Assembly (NCBI GenBank): GCA_030726065.1
Contig: JANREK010000025.1
Span: 1-64,000 of the forward strand
DNA from: Sediminibacterium sp.
Lineage (GTDB): Bacteria; Bacteroidota; Bacteroidia; Chitinophagales; Chitinophagaceae
Length of the DNA stretch: 64,000 bases
Direction of reading: 5' to 3'
A model generated the notes under the pieces. The model saw only the letters and a program-made list of their open reading frames with translations, was not told where the DNA came from and did no database searches. The stretch's first letter is position 1. Each line of letters opens with the position of its first letter. Positions 1 to 8,177 of this stretch are shown here, in pieces. The translations under genes were made by a program, and so were the position numbers.

Positions 1-395
1 TAAACATTTTTATAACGATGGTATATGCGCGTCATTTCGGCAGCAGCCTTATCAATATTACGGCCATCTTTTCCGCCTAAAAAATTCCATCCATGCACAT
101 CGTCAACATAGCCATTCCCGTCATCATCTATATTATTGTTTGGAATTTCTTTTGGATTTGTCCAAAGTAAATTTTTCAATGCAACATGGTTGGTGTCAAT
201 ACCGCCATCAATGACAGCAACGATGATGGGACTTGCTTTTTGTGGTAGTGTAGCTATTAATTTGTAAGCTTTAAGTAAACTTATCCCATGCACAGAATCA
301 GTGGTATAATCCTTCCAATGCCAATTTTGACTCGCTTGCCCATTAACTACTTGATGTGAAATAGCGCATAAGATTAATAGAAATATAAAACGCAT
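1..395 (-). CDS. S8 family serine peptidase (subtilisin-like), N-terminal part
   Basis: The first 131 codons of a secreted subtilisin-type protease are visible; the rest lies beyond the left edge. The start is ATG at 393-395. A signal peptide (MRFIFLLILCAISHQVVNGQ) is followed by a short linker and then VAVIDGGID, the motif carrying the catalytic Asp of the S8 triad, with a downstream NNNIDDDGNGYVDD segment typical of Bacteroidota S8 peptidases and probably calcium-binding. The His and Ser motifs are off the window. It lies 28 nt downstream of rfaE2 on the same strand, so it could be co-transcribed, but no functional link is evident. Secretion is inferred from the leader; the substrate is unknown. 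Confidence 0.85.
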   Translation of the reverse strand, partial: MRFIFLLILCAISHQVVNGQASQNWHWKDYTTDSVHGISLLKAYKLIATLPQKASPIIVAVIDGGIDTNHVALKNLLWTNPKEIPNNNIDDDGNGYVDDVHGWNFLGGKDGRNIDKAAAEMTRIYHRYKNV

Positions 396-423
396 AAAAC
401 TGATAAATTATAAAAAAGCTTAA

Positions 424-915
424 TTAGGTATTTTTAATTTTTTCGATGGTGTTCGTTGTTGAGAATCCTTCAATGATAGGATTGATAATTACTTTACCGC
501 CATTTGCAATTACTTCCTTCGCACCTACAATTGTTTCAATCGTGTAATCGCCCCCTTTCACTAATACATCGGGTAATAAATTGCTTATAAGTTCCAATGG
601 AGTATCTTCTTCAAATATTACCACCATATCCACCAATAATAAATTTGCTAAAATTAAAGCACGATCATTGGTATTATTTATAGGACGGGCAGGACCCTTT
701 AACCTTTTAACGCTTGCGTCACTATTGAGCCCTACTATTAAGTAATCAGCTTCCTTTGCTGTTTCTGCTAATGAATATAAATGTCCTGGATGTATGATGT
801 CAAAACAGCCATTGGTGAATGCATATGTTTTGCCCAATACTTTCCCTGCAGCAATGGTTTGTTTTGCTTCTTCAATTGTTTTAATTTTTTGATGAATTTT
901 CTCAACTAATCGCAT
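424..915 (-). CDS. rfaE2: D-glycero-beta-D-manno-heptose 1-phosphate adenylyltransferase
   Basis: Cytoplasmic nucleotidyltransferase that activates heptose 1-phosphate with ATP to give ADP-heptose for the LPS inner core. At 163 aa it matches the stand-alone C-terminal half of HldE, so the kinase half must be encoded elsewhere. Visible motifs are TNGCFDIIHPGH (about residues 34-45, the HIGH-type nucleotide-binding loop), GLNSDASVKRLKGP (about 62-75) and the C-terminal GFSTTN (about 150-155) with the transferase STT signature. Its start codon lies 1 nt from the stop of the upstream membrane-protein gene at 917-1903, so the two are probably translated from one mRNA. The specific heptose substrate is inferred from the family. 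Confidence 0.9.
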   Translation of the reverse strand: MRLVEKIHQKIKTIEEAKQTIAAGKVLGKTYAFTNGCFDIIHPGHLYSLAETAKEADYLIVGLNSDASVKRLKGPARPINNTNDRALILANLLLVDMVVIFEEDTPLELISNLLPDVLVKGGDYTIETIVGAKEVIANGGKVIINPIIEGFSTTNTIEKIKNT

Positions 916-916
916 A

Positions 917-1903
917 TCACTTTACTTGTTTGTTGATAAAAGGGAGAATAATTAAAGCAAGTCCGCCTAATACAATTACGATGATGACTTGTGAAAACCA
1001 TTGTAGGGTTCCATTGGCTAAGCCAAGGGTATATTCAATGCCATTTAATTCTAATACTTTGGCCATAAAGAACGCATAAGCACCAATGCCACCTGGTGTT
1101 ATAATCATACCAATACTCGCATAAGCTAGGCAACTTATAGCTGTTGAAAATGAACTTGCAGTTCCTTCTGTTCCATACAATCCAATATAGGTAGCTAATA
1201 AGTATAAGAACCAAATACTAAAGGAATAAAAAAAGAATAAATTATGTTTTTTTAATTTGGTCGCACTGATAACACCTTCCCAGATTCCAATCAAAATAGT
1301 TTTGATACTTTTTATAATTGTTTCAAACTTATGTTTAAAAGTAAAATATAAAATAACAGCTATAATTAATAGTACAACCACTGCGCCTAAAAATATTAAT
1401 AAGCCATTGTTTGAATGTTCATTCGAGGGGGCACTTGCATTTTGTAGTTGCTGCCATCCTGCCTGAATAACATTAAATTGCAAGGTGAGGGCTAATAAAA
1501 ATACTACGCCAAGGCTGATGACATCAAAGGCCCTTTCTGCTACAATGGTGCCAACAATTTTTTCAGCAGGCACTTTTTCATACTTTGCCAGCAAGGTACA
1601 TTTTAAAACCTCCCCTAATCTAGGGATGGCTAAATTGGCTAGGTAGCCAATCAAAACGGCTAAAAAAGTGTTCATGATGGAGGGTTTGTATCCCAGCGGC
1701 TCCATGATCAATCTCCAGCGAAGGGCCCTAATAAAATGAGATAGGCCTAAAATGAAAAATATTGGGAGGATTAGCCAAAATTTGGACTTGGCCAAGGCCT
1801 TGGTAAATTTGTCCCATTCTTGCGGGGGAATTTGATGTAAACTCCACCAAATCAGCAAAATGCCTACCAAAAAGAAGAATCCTATTTTTAAAAATTTGGC
1901 CAT
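917..1903 (-). CDS. Lysylphosphatidylglycerol synthase TM region / UPF0104 family membrane protein
   Basis: Integral inner-membrane protein of 328 aa with about eight hydrophobic helices. It has the family hallmarks: an N-terminal helix, RALRWRLI after the second helix, and a glycine-rich ITPGGIGAYAFF segment around residues 270-280. It corresponds to the membrane domain (LPG_synthase_TM, UPF0104) of MprF-type proteins without the soluble aminoacyl-transferase domain, so transfer of lysine to lipid is not expected. Members are thought to move or handle lipids, but the substrate is unknown here. It is tightly coupled to rfaE2, which suggests an envelope or LPS-related role (inference). Confidence 0.8.
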   Translation of the reverse strand: MAKFLKIGFFFLVGILLIWWSLHQIPPQEWDKFTKALAKSKFWLILPIFFILGLSHFIRALRWRLIMEPLGYKPSIMNTFLAVLIGYLANLAIPRLGEVLKCTLLAKYEKVPAEKIVGTIVAERAFDVISLGVVFLLALTLQFNVIQAGWQQLQNASAPSNEHSNNGLLIFLGAVVVLLIIAVILYFTFKHKFETIIKSIKTILIGIWEGVISATKLKKHNLFFFYSFSIWFLYLLATYIGLYGTEGTASSFSTAISCLAYASIGMIITPGGIGAYAFFMAKVLELNGIEYTLGLANGTLQWFSQVIIVIVLGGLALIILPFINKQVK

Positions 1904-2018
1904 AATTGGGGATGAAATTTCCTATCTTCTGCAAAATACGACCATTTGTTAAGATATACGTTGGGAGAGGGGGTTTTATTACTCTTTTTTGTGGTTTCTT
2001 AAAGTCCTTGCTTTTATG

Positions 2019-2026
2019 TAACTTTG
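2019..2026 (+). promoter_or_regulatory. -7 promoter box (TAACTTTG)
   Basis: Exact match to the Bacteroidota primary-sigma -7 consensus TAnnTTTG, 37 nt before the ATG at 2064. No clear -33 box is visible at the usual distance, so only the -7 element is claimed. Confidence 0.5.
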
Positions 2027-2063
2027 CAGACTCAAAGATGGTTCTGAGTTAAATTCAAAATGA

Positions 2064-2882
2064 ATGTCTGAAAAAAAACGAATCTTATATATCGCCACAG
2101 AAATGTCGCCCTATTTGGAGCTGACCGAATTTGCGGAGGTAATCAATAAGCTCGCAATTAAAAGTAATGACAGTGGGTTAGAAGTGCGTTGTATTATGCC
2201 CAGATTTGGCGTAATCAATGAACGCAGACACCGTTTACATGAGGTAGTTCGTTTATCTGGTATTAATGTGCAAGTAGATGGAGATGATTATCCATTACAA
2301 ATCAAAGTGGCTTCTTTGCCAAATGCAAGGTTGCAAGTTTATTTTCTAGAAAACGAGGATTTTTTCAAAAGAAAGCAAATTTTTCATGATGAAAATGAAA
2401 AATGGTTTGATGATAATGCGCTTCGCACCATCTTCTTTTGTAGGGGTGCATTGGAAACAGTGAAAAAATTCGGATGGCCTCCAGATATTATTCATTGTAG
2501 CGGCTGGATGACCGGTTTAATACCCGCTTACATCAAAACTGCGTTTAAAAAAGAACCTGTTTTTTCTAACGCAAAAGTGATTTTTACGATTGGTCAAAAT
2601 ACTTTTGATGAGAAATTGGGCAAGGATTTTTTAACAAAATCTCTGATCAATACAAACATGAAAGACAAAGATTTGGAACCATTTAAGGATTTAAATAATA
2701 CAGCACTATTCAGAGGGGGCGCTACATATGCAGATGCCATTACTTTTGGTGCTGATATATTAGATAAAAAATTAGTATCTGAATTCTCAGTTGTAAAAGG
2801 TAAAAAAGTTGTGCCTTTTAATGGTTGGGATTCCGATTTAACAGAGTATTTAGATTTATACAACGATCTTGCAGCAAAGTAA
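2064..2882 (+). CDS. GT5 (glycogen/starch synthase) N-terminal-domain protein, half-length
   Basis: A 272-aa protein that resembles only the N-terminal catalytic domain of glycogen/starch synthases: RILYIATEMSPY at the start, RCIMPRFGVINERR around residues 50-63, and PPDIIHCSGWMTGLIPAY around 140-157 (the DxxHxHxW-like region). The C-terminal GT1-type half that completes the active site is absent (full GlgA is about 470 aa). The ADP-glucose motif K-[TA]-G-G-L, present in the real glgA at 34740, is replaced here by LELTEF. It is therefore probably not a glycogen synthase. ATG 2064 was chosen because the ATG at 2060 stops after three codons. It overlaps the next gene by 1 nt (TAATG), indicating translational coupling to the DUF4270 lipoprotein. 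Function unknown. Confidence 0.8.
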   Translation: MSEKKRILYIATEMSPYLELTEFAEVINKLAIKSNDSGLEVRCIMPRFGVINERRHRLHEVVRLSGINVQVDGDDYPLQIKVASLPNARLQVYFLENEDFFKRKQIFHDENEKWFDDNALRTIFFCRGALETVKKFGWPPDIIHCSGWMTGLIPAYIKTAFKKEPVFSNAKVIFTIGQNTFDEKLGKDFLTKSLINTNMKDKDLEPFKDLNNTALFRGGATYADAITFGADILDKKLVSEFSVVKGKKVVPFNGWDSDLTEYLDLYNDLAAK

Positions 2883-4369
2883 TGATAATTAAATTCATGG
2901 CATCAATTCATACCCTTAAGAAATTTTCAATTTTCCTTTTTTTAACCCTGATTTTTTCAGCATGTACCCGTATTAGTACTTCTGAATTAGGGCTTGGTTT
3001 GCTACCTGCAATGGATGCAGTCAATACCAAGGATACCATTTTATCAGTAGAGACGCAGTCAGCGGATTATGCGGATTCCATGCGAATTTTTGGAACAGAT
3101 GAACATATATTAGGGAGTATTACCAATGACCCTATTTTTGGTACAACAAATGCATCTATGTATTTCCAATTAAAGCCAGAAATTTTTCCATTTTATTTTC
3201 AAGGGGACAAGGATAGTATCTTAGTTGATTCGGCGGTGTTAATATTAAGCTATCATGGTTTTTATGGAGATTCTTCCAAACCAATTACATTAAATGTAAG
3301 TAAGATAGATGATAAGACGCCACTGGAAATTGCAAAATTGTATGCAAGTAATTATCCTAATGCATATAATATCAAGCCAGGGGCCGCACTAGCAAATCCG
3401 TATACACTTGATTTTTCAAAAGTGAGGGATTCGGTGATAAGTCGGTATGAATTAGCTAATAATCAAATTAGAATAAAATTGTTGCCTTCTGCAGCATTTC
3501 AATTCATTAAATTATTTGATACCACGACTGCATACAGAAGTGATTCTACTTTACGAGAATATTTTAAAGGCTTCGCAATAACCACCAGTGGAAATAGTAA
3601 TGTATTGATTCGTCTTGGAATGACAGACACCAATACGAAGCTTGGTTTGTATTACAGATCAAGTTCAGTTGGTTCAACACAAAGAGATACGGCTGTTCGC
3701 TATTTTAAATACAGTGTGTATAATACAGGAGACGCTAATTTTATTACAAGAAATAGAACAGCTTCAGAATCATTTAAATACATCAATGGTACTTTGAACG
3801 ATTCTTTGGTGTATGTTCAGACAAGTCCGGGTACCATGGTAAAGCTTAAAGTACCGGGGTTGAAATCCTTTAAAAATAAGATTATTCATCGCGCTGAATT
3901 AATTGCGGAACAAGTTCCTGATGATGCTAATTTGAAAACGATTGACCAGCAAATGTTACCGCCGCAATACTTATTTTTAGGTGTTTATGACACTGCTGCA
4001 AAAAAAATCAGGAATGTGCCCAACGATTATTTTGGAACAACTAGCCCTGAAAATTTGAGCCGTTTTGGTGGCAGATTAGTTTATAAATCAATCATGGGTT
4101 ATGATAAAGTGGCTAGCTACAACTTCAATATAAGTCGATATGTGCAAGGCGTTATCTCAAGAACCGACTCTATGTTTGATTTTAGAATACTAGCCCCAGT
4201 GAACGATTCTATCATGTTTGTACCACCTTATCCGAATAATAAAGCTGCAGGCGTGGATTATTTAAGTTCAAGCCTTGGTAATCAACCAGCTATTGGTAGG
4301 GTTCGTTTAGGAGGAGGAAAGCATTCCCGATTCAGAATGAGACTTCACATTTATTATTCAGATTTATAG
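2882..4369 (+). CDS. DUF4270 family lipoprotein
   Basis: Predicted surface or periplasmic lipoprotein of about 495 aa. The best start is ATG 2882, which overlaps the upstream stop by 1 nt; an internal ATG at 2897 is also possible, while the longer frame back to 2825 lies inside the neighbouring gene. A hydrophobic leader ends in LIFSAC, a lipobox with the lipid-modified Cys at about residue 28. The body is rich in beta-strand, Ser, Thr and Asp, and contains the long N-terminal DTILSVETQSADYADS and C-terminal FRMRLHIYY segments typical of DUF4270. No catalytic motif is seen. The role is unknown; coupling with the GT5-like protein suggests the pair act together (inference). Confidence 0.8.
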   Translation: MIIKFMASIHTLKKFSIFLFLTLIFSACTRISTSELGLGLLPAMDAVNTKDTILSVETQSADYADSMRIFGTDEHILGSITNDPIFGTTNASMYFQLKPEIFPFYFQGDKDSILVDSAVLILSYHGFYGDSSKPITLNVSKIDDKTPLEIAKLYASNYPNAYNIKPGAALANPYTLDFSKVRDSVISRYELANNQIRIKLLPSAAFQFIKLFDTTTAYRSDSTLREYFKGFAITTSGNSNVLIRLGMTDTNTKLGLYYRSSSVGSTQRDTAVRYFKYSVYNTGDANFITRNRTASESFKYINGTLNDSLVYVQTSPGTMVKLKVPGLKSFKNKIIHRAELIAEQVPDDANLKTIDQQMLPPQYLFLGVYDTAAKKIRNVPNDYFGTTSPENLSRFGGRLVYKSIMGYDKVASYNFNISRYVQGVISRTDSMFDFRILAPVNDSIMFVPPYPNNKAAGVDYLSSSLGNQPAIGRVRLGGGKHSRFRMRLHIYYSDL

Positions 4370-4426
4370 GGTCCACTTGATTCATATGGATTTTATTAAT
4401 ATATTCGCACCTTATATACTAACTCT

Positions 4427-5680
4427 ATGCCCTATTTATTTACCTCAGAAAGTGTTTCAGAAGGACATCCAGACAAACTAGCGGATCAGATTTCTGACGC
4501 TTTAATCGACAACTTTTTAGCGTTTGATCCACAATCAAAAGTGGCATGTGAAACTTTAGTTACTACTGGTCAAGTGATCTTGGCGGGTGAAGTAAAATCT
4601 AAAGCATATTTAGATGTTCAAACTATTGCACGTAATGTGATCAAGAAAATTGGTTATACAAAAAGTGAATACATGTTTGAAGCAGATAGCTGTGGTGTAT
4701 TAAGTGCTATTCATGAACAATCTGCTGATATCAATCAAGGGGTGGACAGAAAGAAAAAAGAAGAGCAAGGTGCTGGTGACCAAGGGATGATGTTTGGTTA
4801 TGCAAGCAACGAAACGGAAGACTATATGCCATTGGCACTTGACTTAGCGCACAAAATTTTAATTGAATTAGCTGCATTAAGAAGAGAGAACAAAGCAATT
4901 AAATATTTACGTCCTGATGCAAAATCTCAGGTGACTTTAGAATACAATGAAAAAAACGAACCAGTTCGTATCGATGCAATCGTTGTATCTACCCAACATG
5001 ATGATTTTGATGCAGAAGGAAAGATGTTAGCGAAAATCAAAAAAGATATTGTTGAAATTTTAATTCCAAGAGTAAAAGCAAAATATAAGAAATACGCTAA
5101 GTTGTTTAACAATAATATCACGTATCATATTAACCCAACTGGTAAGTTTGTGATTGGTGGTCCACATGGTGACACTGGTTTAACAGGTCGTAAAATTATC
5201 GTTGACACTTACGGTGGTAAAGGTGCACACGGTGGTGGTGCCTTCTCTGGTAAGGATCCAAGTAAGGTTGACCGATCTGCTGCTTATGCTACACGTCATA
5301 TTGCGAAAAACTTAGTGGCTGCTGGTGTAGCTTCAGAAGTTTTAGTACAAGTATCTTACGCAATTGGTGTTGCGAAACCAACATCCATCAACGTGAATAC
5401 TTACGGTACTGCAAAAGTAAAAATGAACGACGGTCAAATAGGTAAGTTGGTTGAATCGATTTTTGATTTACGCCCTTACTTTATTGAGCAACGTTTAAAG
5501 CTAAGAACCCCAATGTATAGTGAAACTGCTGCTTATGGACATATGGGTCGTAAGAATGAAACAGTGACTAAAACATTTACTAGCCCAGATGGTAAAACAA
5601 AAACAATGAAAGTTGAATTGTTTACTTGGGAGAAATTAGATTATATAGCGAAAGTGAAAAAAGCTTTCGGTTTAAAATAA
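4427..5680 (+). CDS. metK: S-adenosylmethionine synthetase
   Basis: Cytoplasmic enzyme that makes S-adenosylmethionine from ATP and methionine. It is 417 aa, slightly longer than many homologues. All signature motifs are present: [17 protein letters not shown] at the N terminus, [12 protein letters not shown] around residues 117-128, [14 protein letters not shown] around 243-256, and the phosphate-binding [19 protein letters not shown] around 269-287. The start ATG begins [10 protein letters not shown] as in the family. It is probably monocistronic: a hairpin terminator follows within 20 nt and the next gene starts 74 nt downstream. The 57-nt upstream gap is too short for any known SAM riboswitch. 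Confidence 0.97.
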   Translation: MPYLFTSESVSEGHPDKLADQISDALIDNFLAFDPQSKVACETLVTTGQVILAGEVKSKAYLDVQTIARNVIKKIGYTKSEYMFEADSCGVLSAIHEQSADINQGVDRKKKEEQGAGDQGMMFGYASNETEDYMPLALDLAHKILIELAALRRENKAIKYLRPDAKSQVTLEYNEKNEPVRIDAIVVSTQHDDFDAEGKMLAKIKKDIVEILIPRVKAKYKKYAKLFNNNITYHINPTGKFVIGGPHGDTGLTGRKIIVDTYGGKGAHGGGAFSGKDPSKVDRSAAYATRHIAKNLVAAGVASEVLVQVSYAIGVAKPTSINVNTYGTAKVKMNDGQIGKLVESIFDLRPYFIEQRLKLRTPMYSETAAYGHMGRKNETVTKTFTSPDGKTKTMKVELFTWEKLDYIAKVKKAFGLK

Positions 5681-5698
5681 AATAATGATTATAAATAG

Positions 5699-5734
5699 AG
5701 GCCCGTTCCGATCATTCAGGACGGGCTTTTTATT
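5699..5734 (+). terminator. Rho-independent terminator after metK
   Basis: GC-rich arms gcccgt-tcc and gga-cgggc (5701-5726, one bulge) enclose an A/T-rich loop and are followed by ttttta. It lies 20 nt after the metK stop. Confidence 0.85.
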
Positions 5735-5753
5735 TTAAATTAAAATATTTTTT

Positions 5754-6323
5754 ATGGAAATTGAAAATACGGAATCGCAAAAAAATCCTTGGACAAAAGT
5801 AGGGGATAAACTTGTGTATGATAATCCTTGGATTAGTTTAACGGAGTTTGATGTAATTACGCCTGCTGGTACCAAAAGTATTTATGGCAAAGTACATTTT
5901 AAAAATATTGCCATTGGTGTAATTGCGATTGATGCAGCCGACAATACTTATTTGGTAGGGCAGTACCGGTTTGTTTTGGATGCATATAGTTGGGAAATTC
6001 CTGAGGGCGGGTGCCCTGAAGGGACGGATTGGTTAACTGCAGCAAAAAGAGAACTTAAAGAAGAAACTGGATTTGAAGCAGGTACATGGACGGAAATTTT
6101 ACAAATGCATGTATCCAATTCCGTATCTGATGAATTTGCGATTGTTTATGTGGCACAGGATTTAATTGCTGGAGATGCGGAGCCAGAGGACACGGAGGAT
6201 TTAAAAGTCATTAAAATACCATTTTCGGAAGCCGTTAATTGGGTCATGGAAGGTAAGATTACAGATTCAATATCTGTAGCTGCCATTCTTAAATGGGAAT
6301 TGCTTAAAAATAAAAAAGAGTAA
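5754..6323 (+). CDS. NUDIX hydrolase (ADP-ribose pyrophosphatase-like)
   Basis: A 189-aa NUDIX-fold protein, probably hydrolysing a nucleoside diphosphate derivative such as ADP-ribose. An N-terminal beta domain (residues about 1-75) precedes the box: IPEGGCPEGT, seven residues, then RELKEETGF, which supplies the metal-binding REUXEE core. The conserved Glu at the end of the G-x5-E half of the box is a Thr here; the catalytic glutamates of the second half are intact, so activity is still likely. It ends 9 nt before rlmB and may be the first gene of the 5754-8155 run. The substrate cannot be read from sequence alone. Confidence 0.85.
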   Translation: MEIENTESQKNPWTKVGDKLVYDNPWISLTEFDVITPAGTKSIYGKVHFKNIAIGVIAIDAADNTYLVGQYRFVLDAYSWEIPEGGCPEGTDWLTAAKRELKEETGFEAGTWTEILQMHVSNSVSDEFAIVYVAQDLIAGDAEPEDTEDLKVIKIPFSEAVNWVMEGKITDSISVAAILKWELLKNKKE

Positions 6324-6328
6324 CTTTG
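6321..6328 (+). promoter_or_regulatory. -7 promoter box (TAACTTTG) touching rlmB start
   Basis: Exact TAnnTTTG match that overlaps the NUDIX stop codon and ends 4 nt before the rlmB ATG. If used, transcription would start at or just after the ATG. It may be a chance match, since rlmB can be read from upstream transcripts. Confidence 0.3.
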
Positions 6329-6332
6329 AATC

Positions 6333-7151
6333 ATGGAGGAAAGACGCAATTATTATAACAGACCAGAACGAAACTTTAATGGACCACGTAGGTCTACGCC
6401 TCGAGCTGCAACTACGGAGCGAAAATTTATTATTGGTCGACAACCAATTCTTGAATCCTTTTTAAGTGATACCAATATTGAAAAAATATTGATTCAAAAA
6501 AATGCACAAGGAGAAGGATTGAGTGAGATAAAAAAAGCGGCATTAGATAAAAATATACCTATACAGTTAGTGCCTATTGAAAAGTTGAATGGTATGACCA
6601 ATGCCAATCATCAGGGGGTATTGGCTTTTATATCAATGGTGAAGTATATGGATTTACAGGAAGTTATTGATTTTGTAGTGGCTAAAGGGGAAACGCCCTT
6701 TTTTATGATGTTGGATGGTGTTACCGATGTGCGAAATATTGGCGCAATTACCAGAAGTATACATTGTTGTGGTGCGCAGGCATTAATTATTCCTGATAAA
6801 GGCGTGGGTGCTTTAAATGAAGAGGCATTTAAAAGCAGTGCAGGAGCGTTAGAGCATATCCAAGTAGTCAGGGTGAGTAGTTTATTAAAAGCGGTGGATA
6901 CTTTACATTTAAATGGCATTCAAGTTTTCACCAGTGAAATGCGCGCTGATAAAAATGTACATGAATTAGATTTGACGATGCCTGCTTGTATCATTATGGG
7001 AGATGAGGGCAGAGGGGTGCAACCATTTTTAGCCAAAGCAGCGGATTATTTTTTCAAAATTCCAATGGCGACTAATTTTGATTCCTTTAATGTGTCAGTG
7101 GCTGCAGGTATTATTTTGTATGAAGGGATGAAGCAAAGGATGTTTAAATGA
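6333..7151 (+). CDS. rlmB: 23S rRNA (guanosine-2'-O-)-methyltransferase, TrmH/SpoU family
   Basis: SPOUT-class rRNA methyltransferase that modifies a ribose 2'-OH of 23S rRNA using SAM. It has 272 aa: a basic, disordered N-terminal tail (residues about 1-30, rich in Arg and Asn), the L30e-like substrate-binding domain (about 32-110), and the SpoU domain with motif 1 DGVTDVRNIGAITRS (about 127-141), motif 2 IIMGDEGRGV (about 217-226) and motif 3 NFDSFNVSVAAGIILYE (about 244-260). These features fit RlmB (G2251), but another TrmH paralogue cannot be excluded. Its stop overlaps the start of the GSCFA gene (ATGA), indicating coupled translation. Confidence 0.88.
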   Translation: MEERRNYYNRPERNFNGPRRSTPRAATTERKFIIGRQPILESFLSDTNIEKILIQKNAQGEGLSEIKKAALDKNIPIQLVPIEKLNGMTNANHQGVLAFISMVKYMDLQEVIDFVVAKGETPFFMMLDGVTDVRNIGAITRSIHCCGAQALIIPDKGVGALNEEAFKSSAGALEHIQVVRVSSLLKAVDTLHLNGIQVFTSEMRADKNVHELDLTMPACIIMGDEGRGVQPFLAKAADYFFKIPMATNFDSFNVSVAAGIILYEGMKQRMFK

Positions 7152-8155
7152 AATTCAAATTAACCTTAGAAGCGAATAAGTCAGCTACGACCATTCATTA
7201 TCAAGATAAGATCATGTTAATGGGGTCCTGCTTTACTGAAAATATAGGTGCTAAATTACACAGACATTTATTTGAGGTGAAGGAAAATCCACATGGTATT
7301 TTATTCAATCCAATGAGTGTGATAGGCGCATTGCAGGATTATATTGATTGCAAACAATATAACACAAATGATTTATTTGAATTAAATGATTTGTTTAATA
7401 GCTGGCATCATCATACCCGATTTTCTGATACTACAGCTTCTGCTACGCTTGAAAAAATAAATAATTCCATCAACGATACATATGCTTTTTTAAAAGGGGC
7501 AGATCAATTAGTCATTACCTTAGGTTCTGCTTGGTTATATAGTTTAACTAGACTTGCACCTAATAAAGCAGGCTTGGTGGTCGCGAATAATCATAAAGCG
7601 CCAGCCCAATGGTTTGAAAAAAAATTAATGGATCCTGTTGAATTATCTGCGCAATTAGAAAAAATAGTTGCAGCGCTACAGGCATTTAATAAAAATATTC
7701 ATATCATTTTTACGATTAGCCCAGTGCGACATTTGAGAGAAGGTTTAATTGAGAATAACCGAAGCAAGTCGGCGCTTATTTATGCAGTGCATGATGTAAT
7801 TGCCAAGTCAAAAGCGGTGGACTATTTCCCAGCTTATGAATATGTGATTGATGACCTGCGTGATTATCGGTTTTATTCGGAGGATTTAGTGCATCCCAAT
7901 TATGCAGCGACCAATTATGTTTGGGATAAATTAGTAAGTACTTATTTTACGGAGGATACACAATTAATCATGGGAGAGGTGGCTGAGTTGCAATTAGCGA
8001 AACAACACAAGCCATTTAATAAAGCATCTATTGCACATAAGGCCTTTTTACAAAAGTGCCTGTTAAAAACAGAACTGCTTCAATCAAAATATCCTTATTT
8101 ACCCTTGGCGGACTTCCTAACTTTTTTTAAGGAAGAACTTAACAATAATGCGTAA
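7148..8155 (+). CDS. GSCFA domain protein
   Basis: Cytoplasmic 335-aa protein of the GSCFA family (DUF1796-like, distantly SGNH-hydrolase related). The eponymous motif reads MGSCFTENIG (residues about 25-34), followed by NPHGILFNPMSV; a second block, VITLGSAWLY (about 118-127), and a C-terminal YRFYSEDLVHPNYAATNYVW (about 238-257) resemble the blocks that carry active-site residues in SGNH enzymes. A hydrolase or esterase activity is therefore plausible, but the substrate is not known. It overlaps rlmB by 4 nt and sits 22 nt before the penicillin-acylase gene, so all are probably in one transcript. Confidence 0.85.
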   Translation: MKFKLTLEANKSATTIHYQDKIMLMGSCFTENIGAKLHRHLFEVKENPHGILFNPMSVIGALQDYIDCKQYNTNDLFELNDLFNSWHHHTRFSDTTASATLEKINNSINDTYAFLKGADQLVITLGSAWLYSLTRLAPNKAGLVVANNHKAPAQWFEKKLMDPVELSAQLEKIVAALQAFNKNIHIIFTISPVRHLREGLIENNRSKSALIYAVHDVIAKSKAVDYFPAYEYVIDDLRDYRFYSEDLVHPNYAATNYVWDKLVSTYFTEDTQLIMGEVAELQLAKQHKPFNKASIAHKAFLQKCLLKTELLQSKYPYLPLADFLTFFKEELNNNA

Positions 8156-8177
8156 TTTAGTTGTCTAAATTATCGTT

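Noticed and set aside
4370..4426. Possible SAM riboswitch before metK
   Set aside because: The 57-nt gap is too short and has no stem-loop of a known SAM aptamer class.
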